Shown: positions 44,944-54,175, counted from the first letter of the stretch. The stretch: DNA of 64,000 nucleotides from Pygmaiobacter massiliensis (GCF_900199435.1 NZ_OAML01000002.1:434001-498000), one strand, 5' to 3'. Notes: a model not told the origin generated them from the letters alone. Made by a program: numbers and translations.

Positions 44944-45750
44944 TTACTCCACCTCCCTTGCAAATCGGCTTTGCAGGTCAAACGCATGGTCCATCGGGCC
45001 GCTGCCTTGACCGAGATTCAACATAGCCGCCAGCGCCCCAGAGATATACTCTTTCGCCCGCTGCACCGACGTTCCCAAATCATAACCTTTTGCAAGGTTT
45101 GCGGCAATTGCACTGGATAACGTACAGCCTGTGCCGTGTGTGTTGGAATTATCGATTCGCTTACCCATAAACCACTGCGCCTTTCCGTTGGCGTAGAGCA
45201 AATCGTTGGCATCGTTAACACTGTGGCCGCCTTTGCACAGCACCACACAGCCATAATTGTCGCTGATTGTTTTTGCCGCCGCAACCATATCCTCTTGGTT
45301 GCGGATAGTAAGCCCGGACAGCACCTCTGCTTCCGGAAGATTCGGTGTCACAACGGTTGCAAGCGGCAGCAGCTCTTTTTTCAAAACTGCCACGGCATCA
45401 GACTCAATGAGCTTAGAGCCAGCCGTTGCTACCATGACAGGGTCTACTACAATATTTGTCGCGCCATAGTAGGTAAGCCTTTCCGCAATCGTCCTAATTA
45501 AATTTGCAGACGATACCATCCCAATTTTCACGGCATCGGGACGTATGTCTTCAAAAATTGCATCGATTTGTTGTTTTAGGAATTCTGGAGAAGCCTCCAT
45601 TATTCCGGTGACACCGGTTGTGTTTTGTGCAGTGAGCGCTGTAATCGCGCTCATGGCATAAACACCATTCATAGTCATCGTTTTCAGATCGGCCTGAATA
45701 CCGGCGCCTCCGCTGCAGTCACTGCCAGCGATTGATAATGCTGTTTTCAT
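44944..45750 (-). CDS. thiD: Hydroxymethylpyrimidine (phosphomethylpyrimidine) kinase
   Basis: A 268-residue ribokinase-fold kinase that phosphorylates HMP and HMP-P for thiamine synthesis. Motifs include ALSIAGSDCSGGAGIQADLKT at the N-terminus, DPVMVATAGSKLI, and the ATP-site anion hole NTHGTGCTLSSAIAANLA. Length is normal. It is cotranscribed with cytX, which supplies HMP. Confidence 0.95.
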   Translation of the reverse strand: MKTALSIAGSDCSGGAGIQADLKTMTMNGVYAMSAITALTAQNTTGVTGIMEASPEFLKQQIDAIFEDIRPDAVKIGMVSSANLIRTIAERLTYYGATNIVVDPVMVATAGSKLIESDAVAVLKKELLPLATVVTPNLPEAEVLSGLTIRNQEDMVAAAKTISDNYGCVVLCKGGHSVNDANDLLYANGKAQWFMGKRIDNSNTHGTGCTLSSAIAANLAKGYDLGTSVQRAKEYISGALAAMLNLGQGSGPMDHAFDLQSRFAREVE

Positions 45751-45828
45751 TGTTTTGTCTCCTTTTGTTTATTCGCATTATTTTTATAAAGCGACAGAGA
45801 GTGGTGCCCCCGGTCTGCCGCTGAAAAA

Positions 45829-46131
45829 TCAGCACTGCTGATATTTCCCGATTTTCTGGTCGATGGATAAAACTTTACCCTCCGGCTGGTAAACCAGCTT
45901 AACATAAGCGGATACCTTAGGCGCTCCGGCGCGAATCGCAACCCTTGGACATTCCTGAACAATTTCCATAAGCTGTTCGTAGCTTTCTCCCTCGATGGTG
46001 GTTTCAAAGGGCCCTACCTGATAGCGCAGCCCCGTACTGTCGATGTAAGCAATCACTTCGTCTACAATGCGGCAAACCTCTGCATCGCCGTCTACTTGGG
46101 GCAGCACCTGAATTGCAATACTTGCACTCAT
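45829..46131 (-). CDS. Thiamine-binding protein, MTH1187/YqgV (DUF77) family
   Basis: A 100-residue cytosolic protein of the MTH1187/YqgV family, with the pattern SIAIQVLPQVDGDAEVCRIVDEVIAYIDSTGLRYQVGPFETTIEGE. Family members bind thiamine or HMP and often sit in thiamine operons, which this one does. ATG 46131 overlaps the upstream gene's stop (ATGA) and follows AAGGAGGA; the longer open frame to 46158 is not used. Confidence 0.85.
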   Translation of the reverse strand: MSASIAIQVLPQVDGDAEVCRIVDEVIAYIDSTGLRYQVGPFETTIEGESYEQLMEIVQECPRVAIRAGAPKVSAYVKLVYQPEGKVLSIDQKIGKYQQC

Positions 46132-46775
46132 ATAAATCCTCCTTCTTCCCAGCTGCAAATTACTTCATCTGCGAGCTGTCTCATTTCGTTCCAGCAGTCA
46201 CCCGCGCAGCCATCATACACTGCAACCAGATGGTAACCTGCATTTTTTGCAGTTTTCCCTGCATAATACGCATCCTCATAAACCGCAATTTCTTCCGGTA
46301 CTGCTCCCAGCTTTTTTGCTGCGGCATGGTAAACGTCCGGTTGGGTTTTGCCTGCACCGACCTCTTCACACGAGAGCAGAAAATCAAAACATTCCAAAAC
46401 ATCAAGCCGTGCCAAACACGCCTGCATTAGCGGCTCAGCAGTTGCAGAAGCAACGCACATTCGCACACCATTTTTGCGCAGCTTTTGCAGGTATTGCTGT
46501 GCGCCGGGTTTTAGCGGAACATCTTGCTTGTAATGCTCCTCCATATTGCGATTCATCTCCGCAGCAATTGTTTCCGGTGTGCCGGAAAGCTCGTATTCTC
46601 GCACAAACAGCGCCGCCGATTGGGTCATGGTCATCGGCTTAATCTGCTCTAAGATAGCCGGTGCAACCTTTGCGATACCTTTGCTGTGCAGGTATTCCTC
46701 CGCTAGATTTTGCCAAAAAGGCATCGAATCCACCAGGGTGCCGTCCATGTCAAATATGGCAAAGCGCTTATCCAT
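46128..46775 (-). CDS. HAD-family phosphatase in the thiamine operon
   Basis: A 215-residue HAD hydrolase of the beta-phosphoglucomutase-like subgroup. The nucleophile motif is FDMDGTLVDSMPF, motif II is VASAT, and motifs III/IV fall in GKTQPDVYHAA and VYEDAYYAG (Asp kept). The cap domain is helical. It overlaps thiE (8 bases) and the DUF77 gene (4 bases), so translation is coupled and a role on HMP-P or thiamine phosphate is likely, though not shown. Confidence 0.85.
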   Translation of the reverse strand: MDKRFAIFDMDGTLVDSMPFWQNLAEEYLHSKGIAKVAPAILEQIKPMTMTQSAALFVREYELSGTPETIAAEMNRNMEEHYKQDVPLKPGAQQYLQKLRKNGVRMCVASATAEPLMQACLARLDVLECFDFLLSCEEVGAGKTQPDVYHAAAKKLGAVPEEIAVYEDAYYAGKTAKNAGYHLVAVYDGCAGDCWNEMRQLADEVICSWEEGGFI

Positions 46776-47427
46776 GCTGCACCATACTCTTAGCCAGCAT
46801 CAAAAGCTGTGCCGTTGCCTTTTCCGGGTCTTTGGCAGCAAAAACAGCCGAGATTACGGCAACGCCGTCCACACCACTTCCTGAAAGCTGTACCACATTC
46901 TCTGCATTGATTCCACCGATCGCAACTACGGGAATGGTAACCGCCGAGCAGATTTCACGAAGTTTTTCCACCGTCAGGTTTCTGGCGTCTTTTTTTGTGC
47001 TTGTTCCAAAAACGGCTCCCACCCCAATATAATCTGCGCCTGCTTTTTCGGCGGCAATTGCCTCCTCAACAGTACCTGCGGAAATACCCAGAATCTTATC
47101 CGACCCAATCATAGAGCGAATATTCCGGCCTTTGATATCAGATTGCCCCACATGGACGCCGTCCGCATTGCATTGCAGCGCAATTTCTACGCTGTCGTTG
47201 ATGACAAAAGGAACGCGGTGCTTTGCGCATAAGCTGCCAAGCTGTTCAGCCTCTTTTTCAAAATCCGCCTGGTTAAAATCTTTTTCTCGCAGCTGCAAAA
47301 AGGTCGCCCCGCTGGCAAGTACTTTTTCGCATACATCCAAAAGCGACTCACCAGTCTTTAGCCAAGTTCTGTCTGTAACCGCATAAAGCAGCATTGCCTC
47401 GCGGATTTCCTGTTTAGAGAATTTCAT
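46768..47427 (-). CDS. thiE: Thiamine-phosphate synthase
   Basis: Joins HMP-PP and thiazole phosphate to make thiamine phosphate. The 219-residue TIM barrel has YAVTDRTWL, FLQLREKD, FVINDSVEIAL, ADGVHVGQSD, GADYIGVGAVFGTSTKKDA and VVAIGGI, all family hallmarks. It overlaps thiM by 14 bases and the HAD gene by 8. Confidence 0.95.
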   Translation of the reverse strand: MKFSKQEIREAMLLYAVTDRTWLKTGESLLDVCEKVLASGATFLQLREKDFNQADFEKEAEQLGSLCAKHRVPFVINDSVEIALQCNADGVHVGQSDIKGRNIRSMIGSDKILGISAGTVEEAIAAEKAGADYIGVGAVFGTSTKKDARNLTVEKLREICSAVTIPVVAIGGINAENVVQLSGSGVDGVAVISAVFAAKDPEKATAQLLMLAKSMVQHG

Positions 47428-48244
47428 ATTCTACTCCTTTTACCAATTCTTCTTCAGTTAAGTTAAAAACAGCATCAATCAAATCTGTGCGAAAAGTGGC
47501 ATTGCCGGTTTTATTTTGCAAACGGCGCTGGTCTGCCAGTTCTCCACAAACGCCCATTGCAGCCATGGCAGCGCAAGCAGCCGTGAAAGGGTCTTGCGGC
47601 ATAGCACCGCAAAAAGCTCCGATGAGTGCTGTCAGCATACAGCCGCTGCCCGTAATACGGGCCATAGTTGAGCAGCCATTTTTCAGCACCATCGTCCACG
47701 CTCCATTTGATATAACATCAAGTTTGCCAGATACGGCAATCACACTTTTGGTGCGCTGTGCGAGTGCTCTCACAATTTGTATGGCTTCCTGTAAGTTTTC
47801 TTCTGTAACCACGTCAAACGCGCTTGCGTCTACACCGCTCCCCGTGGTATTGGCCCCCGCAAGGGCGCGAATCTCTGATGCATTTCCACGAATCACAGCA
47901 AATTGCACCTCTTCTACAAGGCGCTTCGCCGCCTCTTTGCGAAGGGTAGTGCCACCCGCCGCCACAGGGTCGAGCACCACGGGTTTGCCAAGTTGGTTGG
48001 CTTGCTTTCCTGCTAGCAACATCGCTTCAACATCTTCAATGGCACCTAAATTGCACACCAGGGCATTGGCTGCGCAAACAGCTTCCGCTGCTTCGCGAAT
48101 GTCGTGTGCCATCGAGGGAGAACCGCCCGCTGCGAGTATCATATTGGCGCAGTCATTGACTGTCACAAAATTTGTGATGCACTGAACCAGCGGAGCCTTT
48201 GTGCGTACAAGGCAGAGTGCTTTTGCAAAATCGAACATCGCCAT
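47414..48244 (-). CDS. thiM: Hydroxyethylthiazole kinase
   Basis: Phosphorylates the thiazole part of thiamine for salvage. The 276-residue protein shows PLVQCITNFVTVNDCANMIL, AGGSPSMAHD, VLDPVAAGGTTLR and TGSGCMLTALIGAF, the full set of ThiM motifs. The operon therefore salvages both halves of thiamine and has no de novo thiC/thiG genes here. Confidence 0.95.
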   Translation of the reverse strand: MAMFDFAKALCLVRTKAPLVQCITNFVTVNDCANMILAAGGSPSMAHDIREAAEAVCAANALVCNLGAIEDVEAMLLAGKQANQLGKPVVLDPVAAGGTTLRKEAAKRLVEEVQFAVIRGNASEIRALAGANTTGSGVDASAFDVVTEENLQEAIQIVRALAQRTKSVIAVSGKLDVISNGAWTMVLKNGCSTMARITGSGCMLTALIGAFCGAMPQDPFTAACAAMAAMGVCGELADQRRLQNKTGNATFRTDLIDAVFNLTEEELVKGVEYEIL

Positions 48245-48251
48245 TCCTCCT

Positions 48252-48770
48252 TTATCGATTTAATTCGTTCTGCATGCGGTCAACAAGGCCAGTGCGCTGG
48301 AAAACCAGCAGTGTCGCAACACCCATTGCTGCACCCACCACCGCGGAGGGCAGATAAAACGGGATATAGTAAAAGGGTGACTGTGCATCCAGTCCATAAA
48401 ACCATTTCATCAGCGGGTAAGAGGCCATTGCGCCGAAAAAGCCGGTACCTACAATTTCTCCCGCAAAAACAAGCCATATATTTTTCGTTTTACGGTAAAG
48501 CAAACCACCCAGAATCGGCCCAAAAACAGCACCCGTAACAGCTTGAATGGTGCGCCCGGACATCATGCGCAAAATACCGCACAACAATGCCGAAGCACAG
48601 CCGTACCATGGGCCAAGAAAAACCGCTGCCAGTACATCTACAAAGTGCTGAAACGGTGCCATAGAGGGAAAATACACACAGATGTTCAACACAAACGCAA
48701 GGCAGGCGAACATGGCAGCGGCTACCATTTTCCGTGTAGCTACTTTGGTTTTTAGTTTTACTTGTTTCAT
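48252..48770 (-). CDS. thiW: ECF transporter S component ThiW
   Basis: A membrane protein of about 172 residues with five or six membrane helices, of the ThiW family. The core FPSMAPFQHFVDVLAAVFLGPWYGCASALLCGILRMMSGRT is typical. ThiW binds the thiazole precursor and works with the shared EcfA/EcfT module, which is not in this window. ATG 48770 behind AGGAGG; the longer frame to 48845 runs into the riboswitch. It is the first gene after the riboswitch. Confidence 0.9.
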   Translation of the reverse strand: MKQVKLKTKVATRKMVAAAMFACLAFVLNICVYFPSMAPFQHFVDVLAAVFLGPWYGCASALLCGILRMMSGRTIQAVTGAVFGPILGGLLYRKTKNIWLVFAGEIVGTGFFGAMASYPLMKWFYGLDAQSPFYYIPFYLPSAVVGAAMGVATLLVFQRTGLVDRMQNELNR

Positions 48771-48786
48771 CGCAAATCCTCCTGAA

Positions 48787-48828
48787 AATAAAAAAAGCGG
48801 GAAGTTACCGGTTTGGTAACTTCCCGCA
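48787..48828 (-). terminator. Riboswitch-controlled terminator
   Basis: Stem GCGGGAAGTTACC/GGTAACTTCCCGC and a T-rich minus-strand tail, between the TPP aptamer and thiW. It is the expression platform: transcription stops here when TPP is bound. Confidence 0.85.
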
Positions 48829-48849
48829 AATAAATACGAGTACACTTAG

Positions 48850-48933
48850 GCTTCCCTACGTTGGCATTATCCAAATCAGGTTAATGGGTCGAAGGTCATA
48901 CCTTCCTCTCAGCCTGTCATACAAGCTCCCCGA
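48850..48933 (-). ncRNA. TPP riboswitch (THI element)
   Basis: The minus strand shows the conserved THI elements: GGGGAGC at the 5' side, CTGAGAGGAAG, ACCTTCGACCC, TTAACCTGATTTGGATAATG (with its neighbours) and CGTAGGGAAG closing P1. It precedes the thiamine salvage operon and its terminator. Confidence 0.95.
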
Positions 48934-48956
48934 TATTCAGTTTGTTTCCAGGTTAT

Positions 48957-48985
48957 ATTATACATCCGCACTTAGAAGAATACAA
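48957..48985 (-). promoter_or_regulatory. Promoter of the thiamine operon
   Basis: On the minus strand TTGTAT, 17 bases, TATAAT, ending about 24 bases before the riboswitch. Confidence 0.75.
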
Positions 48986-49159
48986 GCTGTTTCGCTTTTT
49001 CTTCTCTTTTGTTCGCGAGCCGTAGGAGCGCCGCGCCCATCCATGCAAAACGACGGCACTCTTTATTGGCAAAAACAAAACCACGCTTTTGTCCTATTGG
49101 CTTAGCCCACAGCCGCGTTACCTGCGTCCTTTATCGTGAAAAGACCCAGGCATAAAAGA
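48986..49159. other. Intergenic region, nothing recognised
   Basis: GC-richer than its surroundings, with several short complementary runs but no clear structure and no coding frame that I would call. Confidence 0.35.
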
Positions 49160-49267
49160 CTATCTTTTCCCCCGCAGGAACTTCACCATACAAACCACAC
49201 CTAACACGTAAAAACATGTTTGAGCCAAACTGGCAAGGACGCTGTAAATCTGCAATGTTACAATCAT
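49160..49267 (-). CDS. Candidate 35-residue membrane protein
   Basis: A short open frame with ATG behind AGAGGTG at 6-base spacing. The protein begins MIVTLQIYSVLASLAQ, continues into a hydrophobic run (FYVLGVVCMV) and ends KFLRGKR, one membrane helix with a basic C-terminus, a typical topology for small membrane proteins. It lies between the ridA terminator and the thiamine operon promoter on the minus strand. I do not know a family; both operons' terminator and promoter leave it as its own unit. Confidence 0.5.
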   Translation of the reverse strand: MIVTLQIYSVLASLAQTCFYVLGVVCMVKFLRGKR

Positions 49268-49346
49268 TCCACACACCTCTTTCTATTACACTTGCGGGGC
49301 CTTGGTTTGATTATACTACGCATCGATAGGCTGTAACATCTTTTGG

Positions 49347-49386
49347 ATAAAAAACGAGGCCGCCTTTTTACGGGCAGCCTCGTTTA
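49347..49386 (-). terminator. Terminator of the dpaL-ridA operon
   Basis: Arms AAACGAGGC and GCCTCGTTT with an inner GCC/GGC extension; the minus-strand tail is TTTTTT. Confidence 0.85.
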
Positions 49387-49440
49387 CAGCAAATAAGGAC
49401 GGCAGATTGCAACCGTATTTATCGACAGTTTGCTGTGTGC

Positions 49441-49812
49441 TTACACTTTAGCAATGGCTTCAATTTCGCAAAGAACGCCTTTGGGGAGTTCTTTTACGGC
49501 AACACAGCTGCGCGCGGGATTTGAGATAAAGTATTGCGCGTACACTTCATTAAAGGTGGCAAAGTCTTTCATATCCGCCAAAAAGCAGGTTGTTTTGAAT
49601 ACATTCTCAAACCCGGTCTGGGCGGCAAGCAAAATGGCACCTACGTTTTTGCAGCTTTGCTCTGCCTGTGCACGGATTCCTTCCGGCACTTCCCCTGTTG
49701 CAGGGTCAACCGGAATCTGTCCGCTGGTATATACCACTCCGTTGACTTCATAGCCCTGCGAGTAAGGCCCAATTGCCCCCGGCGCATTAGTAGTAGAAAT
49801 CTTCTGCATCAT
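49441..49812 (-). CDS. ridA: RidA-family enamine/imine deaminase
   Basis: A 123-residue trimeric RidA protein. It has GPYSQGYEVNGVVYTSGQIPVDPATGE, the catalytic Arg in NPARSCVAVKELP and the final Glu in CEIEAIA. RidA hydrolyses 2-aminoacrylate and related enamines to keto acid and ammonia. It is the last gene of the operon with diaminopropionate ammonia-lyase, whose reaction passes through aminoacrylate, so a direct metabolic link is likely. ATG 49812 follows AAGGAG. Confidence 0.9.
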   Translation of the reverse strand: MMQKISTTNAPGAIGPYSQGYEVNGVVYTSGQIPVDPATGEVPEGIRAQAEQSCKNVGAILLAAQTGFENVFKTTCFLADMKDFATFNEVYAQYFISNPARSCVAVKELPKGVLCEIEAIAKV

Positions 49813-49853
49813 TTGTTTCTCCTTTTGTTTGGGATGTTTGGCCAAGTATGTTT

Positions 49854-51458
49854 TTATTTTACCACATCCAGCCCTTTTTTGCGAAGCACTACGCCGTTGC
49901 GGTTGCCAGTGTGTTTGCCCTGTTTTACCGTAAGCCCACCGTTGATAAGTACATATTCTATGCCTTCTGGGAACTGCGCCGGATCTGTAAAGGTGCCCTT
50001 ATCGATAACCGTATCCGGATTGAAAATCGTCAGGTCTGCATAATTTCCAACCTTCACTTCTCCACGCCCTACCATGCGGAAGGTGTCGGCCGGTTTTTTC
50101 GTCATCTTATATACGGCTTCTTCAAGCGTCAAGGCTTTATCCTCACGTACATATTTGCCCAAAATCCGCGGAAAAGCGCCATACACACGCGGGTGCGGTT
50201 TGCCGCCAAGCAGGCCGTCAGTGCAGGCATTCATTTCCGGGCGTTTCATAAACCGCTGCACATGCTCTTCTGTGCCGTAAAAATCGACCATGCCCACTGC
50301 GTTTTCTTCTTCCAGCAATAGGTCAAAAGTTGCTTGGTAGGGGTCTTTGCCGCGCAGTTTGCCAAGCTCGGTTAAGCTTAAGCCAACAGCGTCTTCGTTT
50401 TTCTTATGTTTTACGCTCGTTACAAAAATCTGGTCCAGGCCTGCAAACTCTACAAAGTTATCCCAACCCGGAATACCGTGCTCAATATCATATACCATTT
50501 TTTTGCGCAGCTCGTGGTCTGCCAGGCGTTCCAATACTTTATCGGTGCCGCCGTCATGCACCCATGGGGGCAAAATAACACCAAGCATTGTGCTGCCTGC
50601 TACATACGGATACTGATCAAAACTGACGCGTATGCCCTCTTTTTCCGCCTGTTCGAGCAACTCGATTACCTGTTCGATTTTATCCCAGTTCTTCTTGCCG
50701 CACACTTTAAAATGCGAATAGTGGATTTTAACGCCAGATTCCCGACCAATTTTGATTACCTCGCGCATCGAATCAAGAATCGTATCTGCTTCACTGCGCT
50801 GATGAATCACGAAGCTGCCATCATACTCTGCAACCACTTTGCACATTTCGATGATTTCTTTTGATTCCGAATAAGCACAAGGCATATAGATGAGTCCTGT
50901 TGAAAGACCAATGGCACCAGCCTCCATCTCGCGGCGGGTGATGGCACACATTTTTTCCAGTTCTTCTTCGTTCGGCTGGCGGTTTTCAAGGCCCATTGCT
51001 TCCATGCGGATGTTCCCGTGCGGAACTAGATAGCATTCATTCAGCCCCGGGCGCACGTCGCTGATCATTTTTAGATAGCCTTCTGTGTTTTTATAGTTCC
51101 AGTCGATATCATCCGAATCGCCGTCGAGCCCGGCCAGATTTTTGCGCCATGGGCTGATATATTCCTGCGGCAACGGCGCAAGAGAGATACCGTCCTGTCC
51201 GAGGATTTCGGTGGTAATACCCTGCATCAACTTCGGTGCGACCGATGGCTCCAGTAGTACCTGCAGGTCGCTGTGGCTGTGGGTGTCAATAAAGCCGGGG
51301 GCCACCACTAAGCCGGCCGCATCGATGATTTCCATATCTGGTTGGGGTGCAATTTCCCCGATCTCGGCAATGCGGTCATCTTCCACCAGAACGTTAGCTT
51401 TGTATCCAGGCCTGCCGGTTCCATCCACCACAGTCCCGCCAACAATTAGTTTTTTCAT
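49854..51458 (-). CDS. N-acyl-D-amino-acid deacylase (D-aminoacylase family)
   Basis: A 534-residue amidohydrolase of the D-aminoacylase family. Metal ligands are in GFIDTHSHSD, the Cys/Glu and His ligands of the D-aminoacylase type follow, and MEAGAIGLSTGLIYMPCAYS and HQRSEAD match the family closely. It removes acyl groups from N-acyl-D-amino acids; the exact substrate is not clear. ATG 51458 behind GAGGTG. It lies between the symporter and ridA in the sigma-54 operon. Confidence 0.85.
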   Translation of the reverse strand: MKKLIVGGTVVDGTGRPGYKANVLVEDDRIAEIGEIAPQPDMEIIDAAGLVVAPGFIDTHSHSDLQVLLEPSVAPKLMQGITTEILGQDGISLAPLPQEYISPWRKNLAGLDGDSDDIDWNYKNTEGYLKMISDVRPGLNECYLVPHGNIRMEAMGLENRQPNEEELEKMCAITRREMEAGAIGLSTGLIYMPCAYSESKEIIEMCKVVAEYDGSFVIHQRSEADTILDSMREVIKIGRESGVKIHYSHFKVCGKKNWDKIEQVIELLEQAEKEGIRVSFDQYPYVAGSTMLGVILPPWVHDGGTDKVLERLADHELRKKMVYDIEHGIPGWDNFVEFAGLDQIFVTSVKHKKNEDAVGLSLTELGKLRGKDPYQATFDLLLEEENAVGMVDFYGTEEHVQRFMKRPEMNACTDGLLGGKPHPRVYGAFPRILGKYVREDKALTLEEAVYKMTKKPADTFRMVGRGEVKVGNYADLTIFNPDTVIDKGTFTDPAQFPEGIEYVLINGGLTVKQGKHTGNRNGVVLRKKGLDVVK

Positions 51459-51503
51459 ACTTTTCACCTCAGCAATAATTCAATCTAAATTCGTGCAAAC
51501 AGC

Positions 51504-52970
51504 TTAAACATTTTCGAACTGAATTTCCGGAGCTGGTTCGACGCCCAAACGACGGTCGATAGCAGAGCAGAGGAAAATGGTCACAAACGCTACAATGCCA
51601 CCGGGCACCATTGCACTCAACCCCCACGGGCTGTGCATTACATAAATCCAAATTGCTGCGACGACGGTGCCGAGAACGATAGAGATAAACCCAGCCCGCT
51701 TCGTGACATTTTTATAGAACAGACCACAGATAAAGGCGGCGAAGGGTCCTGCACTGCGCAGTGCAAATGCGCCCATCATAACACTGATGATGTTGGAAGC
51801 GGTCAGCGCAATACCAAGGCCAACCACACCTACTACCACCATGGTCAAACGCGAAATCCAAACTTCTTTCTGGTCATTTTTGACGCCGTGGTTGAGATAG
51901 GGACGGAACACGTCGTTGGTGAACATGGTAGCAGTACCAATCATATTGCCGGAAGCGCTGCTCATCGTTGCCGCAACAATGGCTGCCAGCACAAGACCAG
52001 CCACCACAGCAGGCGCAAATCGGATGGTAGCATCTGCCAAGGCATTCTTTTGTGCGCCGCTTGCTGCGTATCCATCAATGCAGACGTAAGCAACCAGACC
52101 GATGATGGCCGGAACAATCGCATAAGCTGCGCTGAGCAAACCAGCGATTACGGAGCCTACTTTTGCAGACTTGCCATCTTTCGCAGAACAGTAAGTCTGT
52201 ACAATTTCCTGCCCGGTCGGGAAGGTCATGCAGTACATCGCTATGTAACCGATAATGGTGGGCAGACCGATTTTTGTCATGCTCAGCAGGTTCAGTTCGC
52301 CGCTCATTGCCTGTGCTTTGGTAAACAGTGCAGTAAAGCCGCCAACATCTTTGCTGTTAACCATAATCAGCATTGCAATCGTCATGCCAACGGTAATAAA
52401 AACAACGTGCATCATATTTGCTGCAGTTACAGAGGAGAACCCGCCAATCATGGTATAAAGAATGACCACGATGGTAGTAACGATGGCCGCTGTGCGGAAG
52501 CTAACGCCTGTAACTACGTTGATAATGGAAGCCGTCGCAATAATCTGCGCACCGGTTGCCATGAACAGCGCTAAAATAGAGGTAAAAGCAGTAAAAATGT
52601 GGGATGGTTTGCCGTATCTTTTGCTGATAATTTCCGGCACAGTGCTTGCCGAAGAACGCCGAAAATAGGGCGCAATAAAAGAAACCACAACAAAACCAAT
52701 ACCTGCCGCAATTACATACCAGCAAGCAGATAAACCAAACGATAATACGTTGGTTGCAATGCCGGTGGTACTGGCACCGCCTGTGTTGGCTGCAAACAAG
52801 GTGCCTGCCAACACCACCGGACCCAAAGATTTGCCCGCCATCAGAAAATCATCATTGCTTTGCGAAGCCGCCTTCGCTTTTTTGCGATTAGAGATAACCA
52901 AGCCAAGTGCCACAGTTGCCGCCATATAAAGCAAAATAATAACGAGTGCCGTGATTTGTGTGCTGTTCAT
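51504..52970 (-). CDS. Sodium:solute symporter (SSS family)
   Basis: A 488-residue Na+-coupled importer with about 13 membrane segments. The SSS pattern includes DDFLMAGKSLGPVVLAGTLFA, YGKPSHIF and the MIGGFSSVTAANMMHVVFI core, and TMSSASGNMIGTATMF. Substrates of the family include amino acids, ureides and nucleobases; this one probably brings in the compound that the operon degrades. ATG 52970 behind AGGAGG. Confidence 0.85.
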   Translation of the reverse strand: MNSTQITALVIILLYMAATVALGLVISNRKKAKAASQSNDDFLMAGKSLGPVVLAGTLFAANTGGASTTGIATNVLSFGLSACWYVIAAGIGFVVVSFIAPYFRRSSASTVPEIISKRYGKPSHIFTAFTSILALFMATGAQIIATASIINVVTGVSFRTAAIVTTIVVILYTMIGGFSSVTAANMMHVVFITVGMTIAMLIMVNSKDVGGFTALFTKAQAMSGELNLLSMTKIGLPTIIGYIAMYCMTFPTGQEIVQTYCSAKDGKSAKVGSVIAGLLSAAYAIVPAIIGLVAYVCIDGYAASGAQKNALADATIRFAPAVVAGLVLAAIVAATMSSASGNMIGTATMFTNDVFRPYLNHGVKNDQKEVWISRLTMVVVGVVGLGIALTASNIISVMMGAFALRSAGPFAAFICGLFYKNVTKRAGFISIVLGTVVAAIWIYVMHSPWGLSAMVPGGIVAFVTIFLCSAIDRRLGVEPAPEIQFENV

Positions 52971-52990
52971 AACAAATTCCTCCTGTTTTT

Positions 52991-54175
52991 TTATTTTAAC
53001 AACGCCTGCATGACGCCGTAATAACAATCGGTAACCTTTGCCAGCTGATCGATTTCAATGTACTCATTGAGCGTGTGTGCCAAATTTTCCTGCGAGGGTC
53101 CAAGGCCAAACGTGCGAATTCCCGCCTCGCCTGCATAGTGGCTGCCGTTGGTGCAGAAATTGTATTGTGTGATGGAAGGCATGTAACCCATCTCTTTTAA
53201 GCGGCTCGCTACGTCTTGTACAAAGGTTTCTTTTTCGTCATACAGCCAGCCGGGGAAGAAGCGTTCTCCAGTAATCTCATGGCCGGTATGACATTTTTCT
53301 TGCCCTACCGCATAGCTCACCTTCACTTTCAGCTCCGGGTCTTCTTCCATCATGCGCGCAAGCAGCGCCTTTAGTGGGGCAAGCACCGTCTCTTTGGTTT
53401 CACCTACCAGCAGGCGGCGGTCATAAGTAGCGCGGCAATATTCCGGCACAACGGATGCGCCGGGGTAAGGCGCACTTTTAATATCAGTAAGCTCCAAAAT
53501 GCCGTTGCCCAGCACAGGATGATGGGTCGGGGCAAGCGTACGGATTGCTTCAATCACCTTTGCCATTTTGTAAACGGCATTAATGCCTTTTTCCGGGTTA
53601 GCACTGTGGCAGGGCTTACCGAAAGTTTCTACCACAATTTCAGCACGGCCGCGTTGGCCAATCTTCAAGTTCAGCTGGCTCGCTTCACCAATTACTACAT
53701 AGTCCGGGTTTACGGCTTTACTGATTGCCCTTGCAGCAACCCCTTCAAAGCACTCCTCATGTACTACACCCGCTACATAAACTTCACCTGCAAACTGCTT
53801 TTCGGTGTCCCGTGCAAAATTAGCCGCAGCACAGACCATGGCAGACAACGCACCTTTCATATCGCTGGTGCCGCGCCCGTAGATGCGCCCCTCGTGAATC
53901 TCTGCAGCGAAGGGCGGATATTTCCACTCTGCCGGATCGCTGACAGGCACGGTATCCATATGGCCATCAAACAACAGCTTTTTGCCGGGGCGATTGCCTT
54001 TGATGCAACCGACAAGGTTTCCATAGTCGTCCACAGCAACCTCGTCAAATCCATTTTCCCGCATATAGTCTTTCAGCACCGATACCACACCCTGCTCTTC
54101 GCCGGAATAGCTTTTCTGCTGTATCAATGCCTGACAGAGTTCTATGACTGCGTTCTCACGTTCTTTGCTCAGCAT
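52991..54175 (-). CDS. ygeY: M20-family hydrolase, YgeY type
   Basis: A 394-residue metal-dependent hydrolase with the M20 metal-site motifs FDGHMDTVP, GRGTSDMKGA and HEECFEG, and the dimerisation domain with GKPCHSANPEKG. Motifs and the neighbour dpaL identify it as the YgeY type of the E. coli ygeX-ygeY pair. It probably releases an amino acid from an N-acyl or carbamoyl derivative. AGGAGG precedes the ATG. Confidence 0.85.
   Translation of the reverse strand: MLSKERENAVIELCQALIQQKSYSGEEQGVVSVLKDYMRENGFDEVAVDDYGNLVGCIKGNRPGKKLLFDGHMDTVPVSDPAEWKYPPFAAEIHEGRIYGRGTSDMKGALSAMVCAAANFARDTEKQFAGEVYVAGVVHEECFEGVAARAISKAVNPDYVVIGEASQLNLKIGQRGRAEIVVETFGKPCHSANPEKGINAVYKMAKVIEAIRTLAPTHHPVLGNGILELTDIKSAPYPGASVVPEYCRATYDRRLLVGETKETVLAPLKALLARMMEEDPELKVKVSYAVGQEKCHTGHEITGERFFPGWLYDEKETFVQDVASRLKEMGYMPSITQYNFCTNGSHYAGEAGIRTFGLGPSQENLAHTLNEYIEIDQLAKVTDCYYGVMQALLK

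Noticed and set aside
51633-52574. 313-codon frame opposite the SSS symporter gene
   Set aside because: Same reason: shadow of a hydrophobic protein, no binding site.
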